From: Variovorax sp. PMC12
GTDB taxonomy: Bacteria > Pseudomonadota > Gammaproteobacteria > Burkholderiales > Burkholderiaceae_C
NCBI RefSeq assembly: GCF_003019815.1
Contig: NZ_CP027773.1
Location: forward strand, 4,829,501 to 4,893,500
DNA length: 64,000 bases
Direction: 5' to 3'
The first letter of the stretch is position 1; every line of letters starts with the position of its first letter. Shown piece by piece: positions 52,096-61,715 of the stretch. The translations under genes and the position numbers were made by a program. Under the pieces are notes generated by a model. The model was given only the letters and a program-made list of their open reading frames with translations. It did no database searches and was not told the DNA's origin.

Positions 52096-53304
52096 ATGAG
52101 CCTCTCAAATAGTGTAGGACGCGCGCTCGAAATATCCCTCCGGGGCGCTGACGAGCTGCTGCCGCAGGACGAATGGGTGCGCAAGCTGCAGCGCTCCGAA
52201 GCCACCGGGACGCCCCTGCGCATCAAGCTGGGCCTGGACCCGACCGCGCCGGACATCCACATCGGCCACACCGTGGTGCTCAACAAGATGCGCCAGCTGC
52301 AGGACCTGGGCCACCGGGTGATCTTCCTGATCGGCGACTTCACCAGCACCATCGGCGACCCCTCCGGCCGTAACAACACCCGCCCGCCGCTCACCCGCGA
52401 GCAGATCGAGGCCAACGCCCAGACTTATTACAAGCAGGCCAGCCTGGTGCTGAACCCCGAGAAGACCGAGATCCGCTACAACTCCGAGTGGAGCGACCCC
52501 CTGGGCGCGCGCGGCATGATCCAGCTGGCCGCCAAGTACACGGTCGCCCGCATGATGGAGCGCGACGACTTCAACAAGCGCTTCAAGGCCGGCCAGTCGA
52601 TTTCGGTGCACGAGTTCCTCTACCCGCTGATGCAGGGCTACGACTCGGTCGCGCTCAAGAGCGACCTCGAACTGGGCGGCACCGACCAGAAGTTCAACCT
52701 GCTCGTCGGCCGTCACCTCCAGCAGGAATACGGCCAGGAACCGCAGTGCATACTGACCATGCCGCTGCTGGAAGGCCTCGACGGCGTCGAGAAGATGTCG
52801 AAGAGCAAGAACAACTACATCGGCATCAGCGAGGACGCCAACACCATGTTCGCCAAGGTGCTGTCGATTTCCGACGACCTGATGTGGCGCTGGTACACGC
52901 TGCTGAGCTTCCAGTCGCTTGAGCAGATCGCGGCGCTGAAGGCCGAGATCGAAGGCGGCCGCAACCCGAAGGACGCCAAGGTCGCGCTGGCCAAGGAAAT
53001 CACCGCGCGCTTCCACAGCGCGGCAGCGGCCGAGGCGGCCGAGCAGGATTTCATCAACCGCAGCAAGGGCGGCGTGCCCGACGAGATTCCCGAAGTGGCG
53101 CTGAGCGGCGCCCCGCTGGGCATCGCCCAGGTGCTCAAGCAGGCCAACCTGGCACCGTCGACTTCGGAGGGCAACCGCCTGATCGACGGCGGCGGCGTGC
53201 GGATCGACTCCGCCGTGGTCAGCGACAAGGCGCTGAAGCTGCCCGCGGGCAGCTACGTGGTGCAGGTCGGCAAGCGCAAGTTCGCGCGCGTGACGCTGAG
53301 CTGA
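52096..53304 (+). CDS. tyrS: Tyrosyl-tRNA synthetase
   Basis: A 402-residue class I synthetase of the TyrRS type common in proteobacteria and distinct from E. coli TyrS. The HIGH motif is DIHIGHTVVLNKM near residue 55, KMSKS is at VEKMSKSKNNYIG near 233, and the C-terminal S4 domain is at about residues 340-402. It diverges from the M23 peptidase across about 180 bp. Confidence 0.95.
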   Translation: MSLSNSVGRALEISLRGADELLPQDEWVRKLQRSEATGTPLRIKLGLDPTAPDIHIGHTVVLNKMRQLQDLGHRVIFLIGDFTSTIGDPSGRNNTRPPLTREQIEANAQTYYKQASLVLNPEKTEIRYNSEWSDPLGARGMIQLAAKYTVARMMERDDFNKRFKAGQSISVHEFLYPLMQGYDSVALKSDLELGGTDQKFNLLVGRHLQQEYGQEPQCILTMPLLEGLDGVEKMSKSKNNYIGISEDANTMFAKVLSISDDLMWRWYTLLSFQSLEQIAALKAEIEGGRNPKDAKVALAKEITARFHSAAAAEAAEQDFINRSKGGVPDEIPEVALSGAPLGIAQVLKQANLAPSTSEGNRLIDGGGVRIDSAVVSDKALKLPAGSYVVQVGKRKFARVTLS

Positions 53305-53315
53305 CCGGGACGGCG

Positions 53316-53915
53316 CTAGCGGACTTCGATGGTGACGCGCCGGTTGCGCGGCTCGTCCACGTCGTCCGCGGTCGGTACCGCCAGTTCGCGCTCGCCGCGC
53401 CCGACAGCCTCGATGCGGCGCGACGGGAACTGGCGCTCCACCAGCAGCTGGACCACTTCCTGCGCACGCCGGCGCGACAGCTCGTCGTTCTGCTCGATCG
53501 AGCCCTTGGTGTCGGTGTGGCCGGTGACGACGATGTCGCTGCCGCTGCGCGCCTGCGCTTCGGCCAGCGCCTCGGACAAGGTCAGCTGGGAAGACGGCGT
53601 GAGCGTGGTGCCGCCGAGCTCGAAATACACCGTGTAGCGCTTCGGCGGCGGCGGGCGCATGTCGAACAGCTGCCTGTTCTCCGCCTGCACTTTGGCCGCG
53701 TCGGCCTGGTCGACGACCGGGGCGCCGCTGGCACCGACGGCGGCGGTGGCGCGCTGGTAGGGCTTGGACAGGACTTCTTCCCCGTCCTTGGCGCGAACCA
53801 CCACGGCGGAAGGCGTGCCGTCGGCCTGCGGCAGCAGCACCACGCGCGTGCCGGGTGTCGAGCATGCGACGAGCGACAGCGCGAGGACGGTGAGGAGTGC
53901 GAAACGGGTCTTCAT
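53316..53915 (-). CDS. OmpA family lipoprotein
   Basis: A 199-residue lipoprotein (LVAC, Cys18) with a C-terminal OmpA peptidoglycan-binding domain at about residues 92-199. TGHTDTKGS and NDELSRRRAQEV carry the Asp and Arg that bind diaminopimelate. The middle region has no recognised domain. Its ATG overlaps the fecR-like stop (ATGA). The pair resembles other FecR/OmpA operons of unknown role in Burkholderiales. Confidence 0.85.
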   Translation of the reverse strand: MKTRFALLTVLALSLVACSTPGTRVVLLPQADGTPSAVVVRAKDGEEVLSKPYQRATAAVGASGAPVVDQADAAKVQAENRQLFDMRPPPPKRYTVYFELGGTTLTPSSQLTLSEALAEAQARSGSDIVVTGHTDTKGSIEQNDELSRRRAQEVVQLLVERQFPSRRIEAVGRGERELAVPTADDVDEPRNRRVTIEVR

Positions 53916-54376
53916 GGGCGCCCGTCCGCTTGAACGATGAAATCGGTGCCACGGATGCCGATGGTGGCTGTCTGGGTTTCGACCCGCACCGCGTCGGGGT
54001 TGGTCTTGCCGATCAGGCCGGTGATCATGCGCATCGAGCCGCGCAGCAGCGACAGCAGCATGCCGCCTTCGTGCGTGGTGCCGTCGAAATGGAATTCCTT
54101 CAGGTCGAGGCGCGACGCGGGGCCGACCACCAGCGTCGTGTCGTCGCGCATCACCACGGAGGCCGAGGAGTCGGGCCCGGTGACGATGCGGTCCACGGAG
54201 CCCAGCGCATCGCCGGGACTGGCGTTGCGGACGGCGCCGCCCGCATCGAGCAGCTGCACGCTGCCGCGCACGGACTTCACGAAGCCTGCCTTCGGTTCGG
54301 CGGCGGGCGTCTGGGCGAGCGCGGCCGAGCCCACAATGGCGAGGCCGCACAAGGCGATCACGGTTTTTTTCATCAT
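53912..54376 (-). CDS. Exported FecR-domain protein
   Basis: A 154-residue protein with signal peptide (MMKKTVIALCGLAIVGSAALAQ) and a FecR beta-domain: GSVQLLDAGGAVRNASPGDALGSVDRIVTG, then RLDLKEFHF and TATIGIRGTDFIV. Classical FecR is a membrane anti-sigma regulator; this short exported version lacks the membrane helix and anti-sigma segment. It is co-translated with the OmpA lipoprotein. Starts at 54373 and 54406 are alternatives. Confidence 0.82.
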   Translation of the reverse strand: MMKKTVIALCGLAIVGSAALAQTPAAEPKAGFVKSVRGSVQLLDAGGAVRNASPGDALGSVDRIVTGPDSSASVVMRDDTTLVVGPASRLDLKEFHFDGTTHEGGMLLSLLRGSMRMITGLIGKTNPDAVRVETQTATIGIRGTDFIVQADGRP

Positions 54377-54527
54377 CCTGACTTTTCTGCGCGAGATGTT
54401 TCGCAACGGTCACAAATATTAAGGCGAAGGCGTTACATATGGACACGAGGCCGAAAATTCAGCCGGATCTTGCGGCCTATTACCGCTTTTTGCGTGGCCA
54501 TTCGTCCAAATCCACACCCGATCCCGC

Positions 54528-55441
54528 ATGACGCTGACCCCCAAGACCCTGCTTCGCCTCTCCGTCGCGGTCGCCCTGATCACCATCGTGCTCAAGGGAA
54601 CGGCCGGCTACATCACCAATTCGATGGGCCTGATCTCGGATGCGATGGAGTCCTTCGTCAACCTCGCGAGCGCCATGTTCGCGCTGGCCATGGTGACCAT
54701 CGCCGAGCGTCCGGCCGACGACGAGCACCCCTACGGCCACCACAAGGCCGAGTACTTCTCGTCGGGCTTCGAGGGCATCCTGATCGTCGGCGCGGCCATC
54801 GCGATCCTCTGGGTGTCGGTGCAGCGCCTGCTTTCGCCGCAGCCTCTGGAGCAGGTCGGCTGGGGCCTGGCGCTGTCGGTCGTGAGCTCGGGCCTCAACG
54901 CCGGGCTGGCCGTGATGCTGTTCCGGGCCGCCCGCGAACGCCGCTCCATCGCCCTGGAGGCCGACGGCCGCCACCTGATGACCGACGTCTGGACCTCGGC
55001 CGCGGTGGTGATCGGCATCGTCGGCGTGCAGCTCAGCGGCTGGCTCTGGCTCGATCCGGTGCTGGCCATCGGCGTGGCGCTCAACATCGTGCGCGAGGGC
55101 GCGAAGCTGGTGTGGCGTTCGTCCCAGGGGCTCATGGACCGCGCGCTCGACCCCGAGACGCTCGCCACCGTGCGCGCCACCCTCGACGCTTTCGCCGCCC
55201 GCATGCCCGAAGGCACCCGGCTGCGCTTCGACGACATGGTGACGCGCAGCGCCGGCCAGCGCCGCTTTGCCGACCTCCACATGCACGTGCCCGGCGACTG
55301 GACGCTGCAGCACGCCGCCAGCATGCGCGACCAGCTCGAGCAGTCCCTGATGGACGCCGTGCCGGGCCTGCGCGTCACCATCCAGCTCCTGCCCCTGACC
55401 ATGGAAGCCCGCGCCACCCAGGCCGGCGAACATCACCCCCC

Positions 55442-55445
<4 letters not shown>
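54528..55445 (+). CDS. Cation diffusion facilitator (CDF) transporter
   Basis: A 305-residue divalent-metal/H+ antiporter. Six helices include GYITNSMGLISDAMESFVNL and ALEADGRHLMTDVWTS, each carrying the conserved metal-site Asp (SDAMES, xxLMTDV). The cytoplasmic C-terminal domain has LHMHVPGDWTLQHAASM. The first site is D...E rather than H...D, so the metal (Zn, Fe or Mn) is undecided. It overlaps dtd by ATGA. Confidence 0.88.
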
Positions 55446-55885
<440 letters not shown>

Positions 55886-55899
55886 CCGACGCCGCCCGG

Positions 55900-56367
55900 C
55901 TACTTGCCGTACGGGCTGCGGATGCCCAGGCCCGCGAGGATCTCGATCTCGCAGGCCTCCATCTCGTCCGCGTCGGCCTCGCTGGTCTCGTGGTCCCAGC
56001 CCTGCGCATGCAGCGTGCCGTGCACCAGCAGATGCGCATAGTGGTCGGCCAGGGTCTTGCGGTTCTCCTTCGCCTCGCGCGCCACCACCGGCGCGCACAG
56101 CACCAGGTCGGCCATCACCAGCGGGCTCTGCGCATAGTCGAAGGTCAGCACGTTGGTGGCGTAGTCCTTGCCGCGGAACTCGCGGTTCAGGCGCTGGCCT
56201 TCCTCGGCATCGACGATGCGCACGGTGATCTCGCCGTCGATGTCGAGCGCATGGCGGATCCAGCGCGTCACGCTGTGGCGCGGCAAGGCGGCGCGGTGCC
56301 GCTCCACGCCCTTGAAGCGGCCGAACTGCAGCGACAGGGACAGTGCCGGGAGCTTCGATGCGGCCAT
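55900..56367 (-). CDS. ybeY: Endoribonuclease YbeY
   Basis: A 155-residue zinc endoribonuclease for 16S rRNA 3'-end maturation and ribosome quality control. The HGTLHAQGWDHE motif supplies the three zinc-binding His. It begins one base after the ybeZ stop on the same strand; the two products act together in E. coli. Confidence 0.94.
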   Translation of the reverse strand: MAASKLPALSLSLQFGRFKGVERHRAALPRHSVTRWIRHALDIDGEITVRIVDAEEGQRLNREFRGKDYATNVLTFDYAQSPLVMADLVLCAPVVAREAKENRKTLADHYAHLLVHGTLHAQGWDHETSEADADEMEACEIEILAGLGIRSPYGK

Positions 56368-56368
56368 C

Positions 56369-57316
56369 TCAGTGCGCTCCCGCGCGCTTGCGCTGGCCGT
56401 CGTAGGCGTCGACGATCTTCGCCACCAGCGGGTGGCGCACCACGTCGGCGCTGGTGAAGTGCGTCATGGCGATGCCGCTCACGCGCTTGAGCACGCGCTC
56501 GGCGTCGATCAGGCCGCTCAGCTGCTGCTTGGGCAGGTCGATCTGGCTCACGTCGCCCGTCACCACCGCGCGCGCGCCGAAGCCGATGCGCGTGAGGAAC
56601 ATCTTCATCTGCTCGGGCGTGGTGTTCTGCGCCTCGTCGAGGATCACGAAGGCGTTGTTCAGCGTGCGCCCGCGCATGAAGGCCAGCGGCGCGATCTCCA
56701 GCGCGTTGCGCTCGAAGGCCTTCTGCACCTTCTCGTAGCCCATCAGGTCGTAGAGCGCGTCGTACAGCGGGCGCAGGTAGGGGTCGACCTTCTGCGTCAG
56801 GTCGCCGGGCAGGAAGCCGAGCCGCTCGCCCGCTTCCACGGCCGGACGCGTGAGCACGATGCGCTGCACCGCCGCGCGCTCCAGCGCATCGACCGCGCAG
56901 GCCACTGCCAGGTAGGTCTTGCCGGTGCCGGCCGGTCCGATGCCGAAGGTGATGTCGTGCTTGGCGATGTTGTCGAGGTAGACCGCCTGCGTGGGCGTGC
57001 GCGCGCGCAGGTCGGTGCGGCGGGTGACCAGCATCGCGATGTCGTCGTCGCCCTCGAGCATCGAGCCGTCGCCGGCCAGCGTGAGCTGCACCACGGCCGG
57101 GTCGATCGTGCGCTGGGCGATTTCATAGAGCGCCTGCAGCACGTCCATCGCACGCTGGGCGGCGGCCTTGGGGCCGTCGACCTTGAACTGCTCGTGGCGG
57201 TGCGCGATCTTCACGCCCAGCGCTTCCTCGATGCGGCGCAGGTGGGCGTCCAGAGGTCCGCACAGGTGGCCGAGGCGCGAATTGTTCAGTGGGGTAAAGG
57301 TGTGTCGCAGAATCAC
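56369..57316 (-). CDS. ybeZ: PhoH-like ATPase (YbeZ)
   Basis: A 315-residue PhoH-family ATPase: GPAGTGKTYLA P-loop at about residues 127-137 and FVILDEAQNTTPEQMK Walker B. The N-terminal KH-like region HFTPLNN-type start suits the GTG at 57316 (VILRHTFTPLNN). ATG 57349 would add 11 residues. It is paired with ybeY in the usual order. A dispersed repeat lies in the 168-bp gap to divergent ruvA. Confidence 0.9.
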   Translation of the reverse strand: MILRHTFTPLNNSRLGHLCGPLDAHLRRIEEALGVKIAHRHEQFKVDGPKAAAQRAMDVLQALYEIAQRTIDPAVVQLTLAGDGSMLEGDDDIAMLVTRRTDLRARTPTQAVYLDNIAKHDITFGIGPAGTGKTYLAVACAVDALERAAVQRIVLTRPAVEAGERLGFLPGDLTQKVDPYLRPLYDALYDLMGYEKVQKAFERNALEIAPLAFMRGRTLNNAFVILDEAQNTTPEQMKMFLTRIGFGARAVVTGDVSQIDLPKQQLSGLIDAERVLKRVSGIAMTHFTSADVVRHPLVAKIVDAYDGQRKRAGAH

Positions 57317-57403
57317 GCGGTATCCATTTCCATCTAATTGGCAGCCCATGCAAGACCAGCCACGCTCGAAAAAACGCAGTCCAAGGCGGGAAACACCGCG
57401 GAA

Positions 57404-57443
57404 CCGGCTTTGCCGGGCCGCCGGTGTTGCCCCCTGGAGGGGG
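57404..57443. repeat. Dispersed hairpin repeat between ybeZ and ruvA
   Basis: CCGGC-TTT-GCCGG (57404-57416) is followed by CCCCCT-GG-AGGGGG (57430-57443) and a GGCTACACGAAGTGAGC segment reaching the ruvA ribosome-binding region. The two close hairpins look like a mobile intergenic repeat, not a terminator. Confidence 0.5.
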
Positions 57444-57484
57444 GAAGCGGCTACACGAAGTGAGCAAGCAACGGGGGGGAGCCA

Positions 57485-58057
57485 ATGATAGGCAAACTCA
57501 CCGGCACGCTGGCCGAACGCAACCCGCCGCAGGTGGTGGTGGACTGCAACGGCGTCGGCTACGAGGTCGATGTGCCGATGAGCACGTTCTACAACCTGCC
57601 GAACGTCGGCGCGAAGGTGTCGCTGCTCACGCACTTCGTCGTGCGCGAGGACGCGCAGATTCTCTACGGCTTCGGTACCGCCGAGGAGCGTGCGGCTTTT
57701 CGCCAGCTCATCAAGATCACCGGCGTGGGGCCGCGCACCGCGCTGGGCCTGCTGTCGGGCATGAGCGTGGGCGAACTGGCGCAGGCGATCACCACCCAGG
57801 AGCTGGGCCGGCTCGTGAAGATCCCGGGCATCGGCAAGAAGACCGCCGAACGGCTGCTGCTGGAGTTGAAGGGCAAGCTCGGCGCCGACATCGGCCTGCC
57901 GGCGCATGCGGCCTCCGACGCGCAGGCCGACATCCTCCAGGCGCTGATCGCGCTGGGCTACAGCGACAAGGAAGCCGCGCTCGCGCTGAAGGCTTTGCCG
58001 AAGGACGCGACGGTGAGCGAGGGCATCAAGCTCGCGCTGAAGTCGCTGGCCAAGTGA
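57485..58057 (+). CDS. ruvA: Holliday junction branch migration protein RuvA
   Basis: A 190-residue protein, starting MIGKLTGTLAERNPP, with an OB-fold domain I, helix-hairpin-helix motifs in domain II (ITGVGPRTALGLLSG and IPGIGKKTAERLL) and the C-terminal RuvB-interacting domain III. It overlaps the next gene by GTGA. RuvB is not next to it in the window. Confidence 0.97.
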   Translation: MIGKLTGTLAERNPPQVVVDCNGVGYEVDVPMSTFYNLPNVGAKVSLLTHFVVREDAQILYGFGTAEERAAFRQLIKITGVGPRTALGLLSGMSVGELAQAITTQELGRLVKIPGIGKKTAERLLLELKGKLGADIGLPAHAASDAQADILQALIALGYSDKEAALALKALPKDATVSEGIKLALKSLAK

Positions 58058-58941
58058 GCCTGCGCGGCGCCTGGTCACGCGTCCAGGCGCTGGGCCAGGA
58101 GTCGGTCCGCAGCGACGAACTGCTGATGCGCGCGGCCCATGTCGGCTGCGTGCCGATCCTGCTGGCCTACGGCTGCGCGGGGCTCGTGTACGGCAACCTG
58201 CCGATGTTCACGCCGATCGGCTTCGTCGACATGCCGGGCGCCTGCGCCTGGCTGACGGCCGCGATGGCCTTTGCGCTGGCGATCTTCGCCATCGACTGGC
58301 TGGTGCGCGGCGCGCTGTCGGTGGCGCCGCCGCCGGTCATTGTGGTGAAGCGGGTCTGGCGGCCGGGGCAATTTCCGTCGCCCGTGCTGCCGGCGCATGC
58401 CTTTGCGCAGCCGCGTTCGTCTCCCTTGCGCATCGGCTGCCTGAGCGTCGCGGCCGTGGCCTGTGCGTCCGCGCTGGTGGGGCGCGTCACGCTCGCGCTG
58501 GGCTGGCAGGCCTTTGCGCGCCCCGGCGGCCTGGCGCCGCAGGCGGAATGGCCGCTCTACCCGCTGCAATGGGTCTGGCCATGGCTGCTGCCGCTGGCCC
58601 GCGACCGCTTCGTGCTCGGGCTGATCGGTGTCGGCGTGGCGTTGTTCGTGGCGGCGCAGCTGATGTCGTGGCGCAAGGTGCGCGGCGCGTGGTTTCCGCT
58701 GCTCACCATCCTGCCGCTGTTGCTGACGCTCAACTTCCTCGGCTCGGCGGGCTTCGACTTCGCCGCCGCGCGCGGGCTCGGCGGCCTGAACGAACCCGAC
58801 CTGGCGAGCGCGCTCGCGCAGCAGCCCGGGCGCTACAACGTCTTCACCTTCCTGAGCCTCTGGCTCGCGATCGGCTTCGGCACGGTCGGCATGATCCTGG
58901 GCTTCTGGTTCGGCCGGTCACGGCACATGGACGACGACTGA
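58054..58941 (+). CDS. Integral membrane protein of unknown function
   Basis: A 295-residue protein with about six hydrophobic segments (for example LMRAAHVGCVPILLAYGCAG, LTAAMAFALAIFAIDWLV, GLIGVGVALFVAAQLM, FLSLWLAIGFGTVGMILGFW). GTG 58054 overlaps the ruvA stop (GTGA); the frame is open further upstream, but that is inside ruvA. It ends in a charged tail (RSRHMDDD). No family recognised; linkage with ruvA may be only translational. Confidence 0.7.
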   Translation: MSLRGAWSRVQALGQESVRSDELLMRAAHVGCVPILLAYGCAGLVYGNLPMFTPIGFVDMPGACAWLTAAMAFALAIFAIDWLVRGALSVAPPPVIVVKRVWRPGQFPSPVLPAHAFAQPRSSPLRIGCLSVAAVACASALVGRVTLALGWQAFARPGGLAPQAEWPLYPLQWVWPWLLPLARDRFVLGLIGVGVALFVAAQLMSWRKVRGAWFPLLTILPLLLTLNFLGSAGFDFAAARGLGGLNEPDLASALAQQPGRYNVFTFLSLWLAIGFGTVGMILGFWFGRSRHMDDD

Positions 58942-58964
58942 CCGCTCGTTGGTGCAGTTCGGTT

Positions 58965-59567
58965 TCAGGGGTGGATCTTCTCGCCCTTGGCCAGCATCTC
59001 GACGAACTGCGCGATGCGGCGCGCGCGGGTCTCGGGCTTCTTCGCGCCCTGGGTGCGGAACAGCACCGCGAAGCGGTTGCGGGAGTCGAGCGTGGCGAAG
59101 AACTTCGCGGCCTTCTTGTTGGCGTCCAGCGCGGCCTGCAGGTCGGGCGGCACCGTGGCCGCGGCGACGCCCTCGTAGGCCGCGTCCCATCGGCCGTCGG
59201 CCTTTGCGCGCTCGATCTCGGCCAGCCCGGCCGGTTGCATGCGGCCTTCGTCGATGAGCTTCAGCACCTTGGCGCGGTTGATCTGCGACCAGATGCTGCG
59301 CCTGGTGCGCGGCGTGAAGCGCTGCAGAAAGTATTGCGCGTCGTCGCTCTTGCGCTGGCCGTCGATCCAGCCCCAGCACAGCGCCTCTTCCAGCGCGGCG
59401 GGGTGGTCGATGGAGGCGATGCCGCTGTCCTTCTTGGCGATGCGCAGCCACACGCCGGCGGCGCTGGCGTGGTGGCGCTCGAGCCAGCGCGTCCACGACG
59501 CGGCGTTGGCGCACTCGACGGGCGTGTCGTGCGCCACGCGCTCCGCGTCTTTGGCCGCCTTGCTCAC
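58965..59567 (-). CDS. YdeI/OmpD-associated family protein
   Basis: A 200-residue protein with the YdeI pattern: WLERHHASAAGVWLRIAKKDSG, EEALCWGWIDGQRKSDD, FTPRTRRSIWSQINRAKVLKLIDEGRM, and FATLDSRNRFAVLFRTQGAKKPETRARRI. E. coli YdeI is linked to envelope stress and antimicrobial resistance, but the biochemistry is unknown. GTG 59567 overlaps the cdsA-like stop (GTGA), making it the last gene of the six-gene operon. Confidence 0.85.
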   Translation of the reverse strand: MSKAAKDAERVAHDTPVECANAASWTRWLERHHASAAGVWLRIAKKDSGIASIDHPAALEEALCWGWIDGQRKSDDAQYFLQRFTPRTRRSIWSQINRAKVLKLIDEGRMQPAGLAEIERAKADGRWDAAYEGVAAATVPPDLQAALDANKKAAKFFATLDSRNRFAVLFRTQGAKKPETRARRIAQFVEMLAKGEKIHP

Positions 59568-60517
59568 GGCACCCACCAGTAGCGCAGCGCGTGGAAATAG
59601 ATGGGCGCCGCGAAGATCACCGAATCGAGCCGGTCGAGCATGCCGCCGTGGCCCTCGATCATCGAGCCCCAGTCCTTCACGCCGCGGTCGCGCTTGATGG
59701 CCGACATCACCAGCCCGCCGAAGAAGCCCATGAGGCAGATGGTGAGCGCCATCAGCGCCGCCTGCCACGGGTTGAAGGGCGTGGCCCAGTAGAGCGCAGC
59801 GCCCAGCGCGGTGGCGCTCGCCACGCCGCCGATCAGGCCCTCCCAGGTCTTGGAAGGCGACAGCTCGGGCGCCACCTTGCGCTTGCCGAAGAGCTTGCCC
59901 CATACGTACTGGAGCACGTCGCTGCCCTGCACCACGATGACGAGGAAGGCGATCAGCAGCAGGTTGCGGCCCTCGAAGCCGGGGATCTGCAGCGTCAGCA
60001 GCGCGGGCACGTGGCTGATGCAAAACACGCACACCATCAGGCCCCACTGGATCTTCGAGGTGCGCTCCAGGAAGCGCTGCGTGTCGCCGCCCACCGCCGC
60101 AAGAATGGGCAGCAGCAGGAAGGCATAGACCGGGATGTAGATGGCGTAGAGCCCGTACCAGTCGATCCAGATCAGGAAGTACTGCCCCGGCAGCGCGAGG
60201 TAGAAGGCCAGCGCAATGGCGCCGTGGTCGCCGCGCCGGGTGTAGGCCAGGCTGATGAACTCGCGCAGCGCATAGAAAGAGATCAGGTAGAACAGCACGA
60301 TCACGCCGCCCTTGCCGAAGGCGAAGGCAATGCCGATCACCGCCACCATCACCCACCAGGCGTTGACGCGCGCGTTGAGGTTGTCGATCACCGAGTTGGG
60401 CTGGCCGTGCGCCACGCGCCACTTGAGCAGCGCACCGATGGCCGAGGCCAGGATGAGCACGCCCGCGACGCCGCCGAACAGCTCCAGCGTGGTCTGGGTG
60501 GAAGCGGAGATGTTCAT
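59564..60517 (-). CDS. CdsA-family phosphatidate cytidylyltransferase (YnbB-like)
   Basis: A 317-residue inner-membrane enzyme of about 8 helices. The CdsA signature SPSKTWEGLIGG (about residues 220-231) and the metal-binding KDWGSMIEGHGGMLDRLDS near residues 282-300 are intact. It would form CDP-diacylglycerol from phosphatidate. The organism must also have a housekeeping cdsA, so this is probably the paralogue dedicated to the ynb-like operon. ATG 60517 overlaps the acyltransferase stop. Confidence 0.85.
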   Translation of the reverse strand: MNISASTQTTLELFGGVAGVLILASAIGALLKWRVAHGQPNSVIDNLNARVNAWWVMVAVIGIAFAFGKGGVIVLFYLISFYALREFISLAYTRRGDHGAIALAFYLALPGQYFLIWIDWYGLYAIYIPVYAFLLLPILAAVGGDTQRFLERTSKIQWGLMVCVFCISHVPALLTLQIPGFEGRNLLLIAFLVIVVQGSDVLQYVWGKLFGKRKVAPELSPSKTWEGLIGGVASATALGAALYWATPFNPWQAALMALTICLMGFFGGLVMSAIKRDRGVKDWGSMIEGHGGMLDRLDSVIFAAPIYFHALRYWWVP

Positions 60518-61244
60518 GGCGTCGTCGTCGTTGTCGTTGTTTTTTCTTGTTCGGGAACGCGGTCGTACTCGGGGCGCATGTCGAGCATGGCGGCGCGCGC
60601 CCGTGCCAGGAACGACACCTTGTCTTCGCCTTCGCCCAGCGTGATGGGCGTGCCGAAGCGCACCGTGCAGGCCAGCGGAATCGGCAGCAGCACGCCCTTG
60701 GGCAGCACGCGCTTCAAGTTCTCGATCCACACCGGCACCAGCCGCACGTTGGGGCAGGCGCGCGCCAGGTGGAAGAGGCCGCTCTTGAGCGGCAGCAGGA
60801 TGTCGTCGCCGGTGTTGCGCGTGCCTTCCGGGAACATGATGAGCGAGTCGCCGCCTTCCAGCGCCTCCTTCATCTGGTCGACCGGATTGCCGCCCTGGCC
60901 CGAGCCGTCGCGCCGGATCATGAGCGCGTTGAACACGTCGCGGCCGATGAAGTTGCGCAGCCTGGAGGCCTCCCAGTAGTCCTGCCCAGCCACCGGCCGC
61001 GTGAGCGCGCGCAGGTCGGGCGGCAGCGTCGCCCACAGCAGCACGAAGTCGCCGTGGCTCGTGTGGTTGGCGAAGTACAGCGTCTGCTCGGCCTTGGGGC
61101 TCGTGCCCGACCAGATGGCGCGCACGCCGGTCAGCAGGCCGGCCACGCCGATGATGAGTTTCCCCACCACCACGGCGAGCGCGCGCCGCAGCACCGTGCT
61201 TTCGGCCGGCGGCTTGTCGTTCTTGTTGTTGTCGTCTGCTTCGG

Positions 61245-61248
<4 letters not shown>
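60514..61248 (-). CDS. 1-acylglycerol-3-phosphate acyltransferase (PlsC-like)
   Basis: A 244-residue acyltransferase. The catalytic HX4D motif is NHTSHGD (His62, Asp67) and the substrate site is FPEGTRNTGDD near residue 141. A hydrophobic helix at about residues 24-43 anchors it. The start is TTG 61248, coupled to the previous stop (TTGA) with AGGA upstream. It likely acylates lysophosphatidate or a related lipid to feed the next enzyme, CdsA-like. Confidence 0.85.

Positions 61249-61707
<459 letters not shown>

Positions 61708-61715
<8 letters not shown>

Noticed and set aside
54416..54421. TAATAT on the minus strand as the fecR promoter -10 box
   Set aside because: No convincing -35 hexamer at 16-18 bp, so the promoter is not reported.
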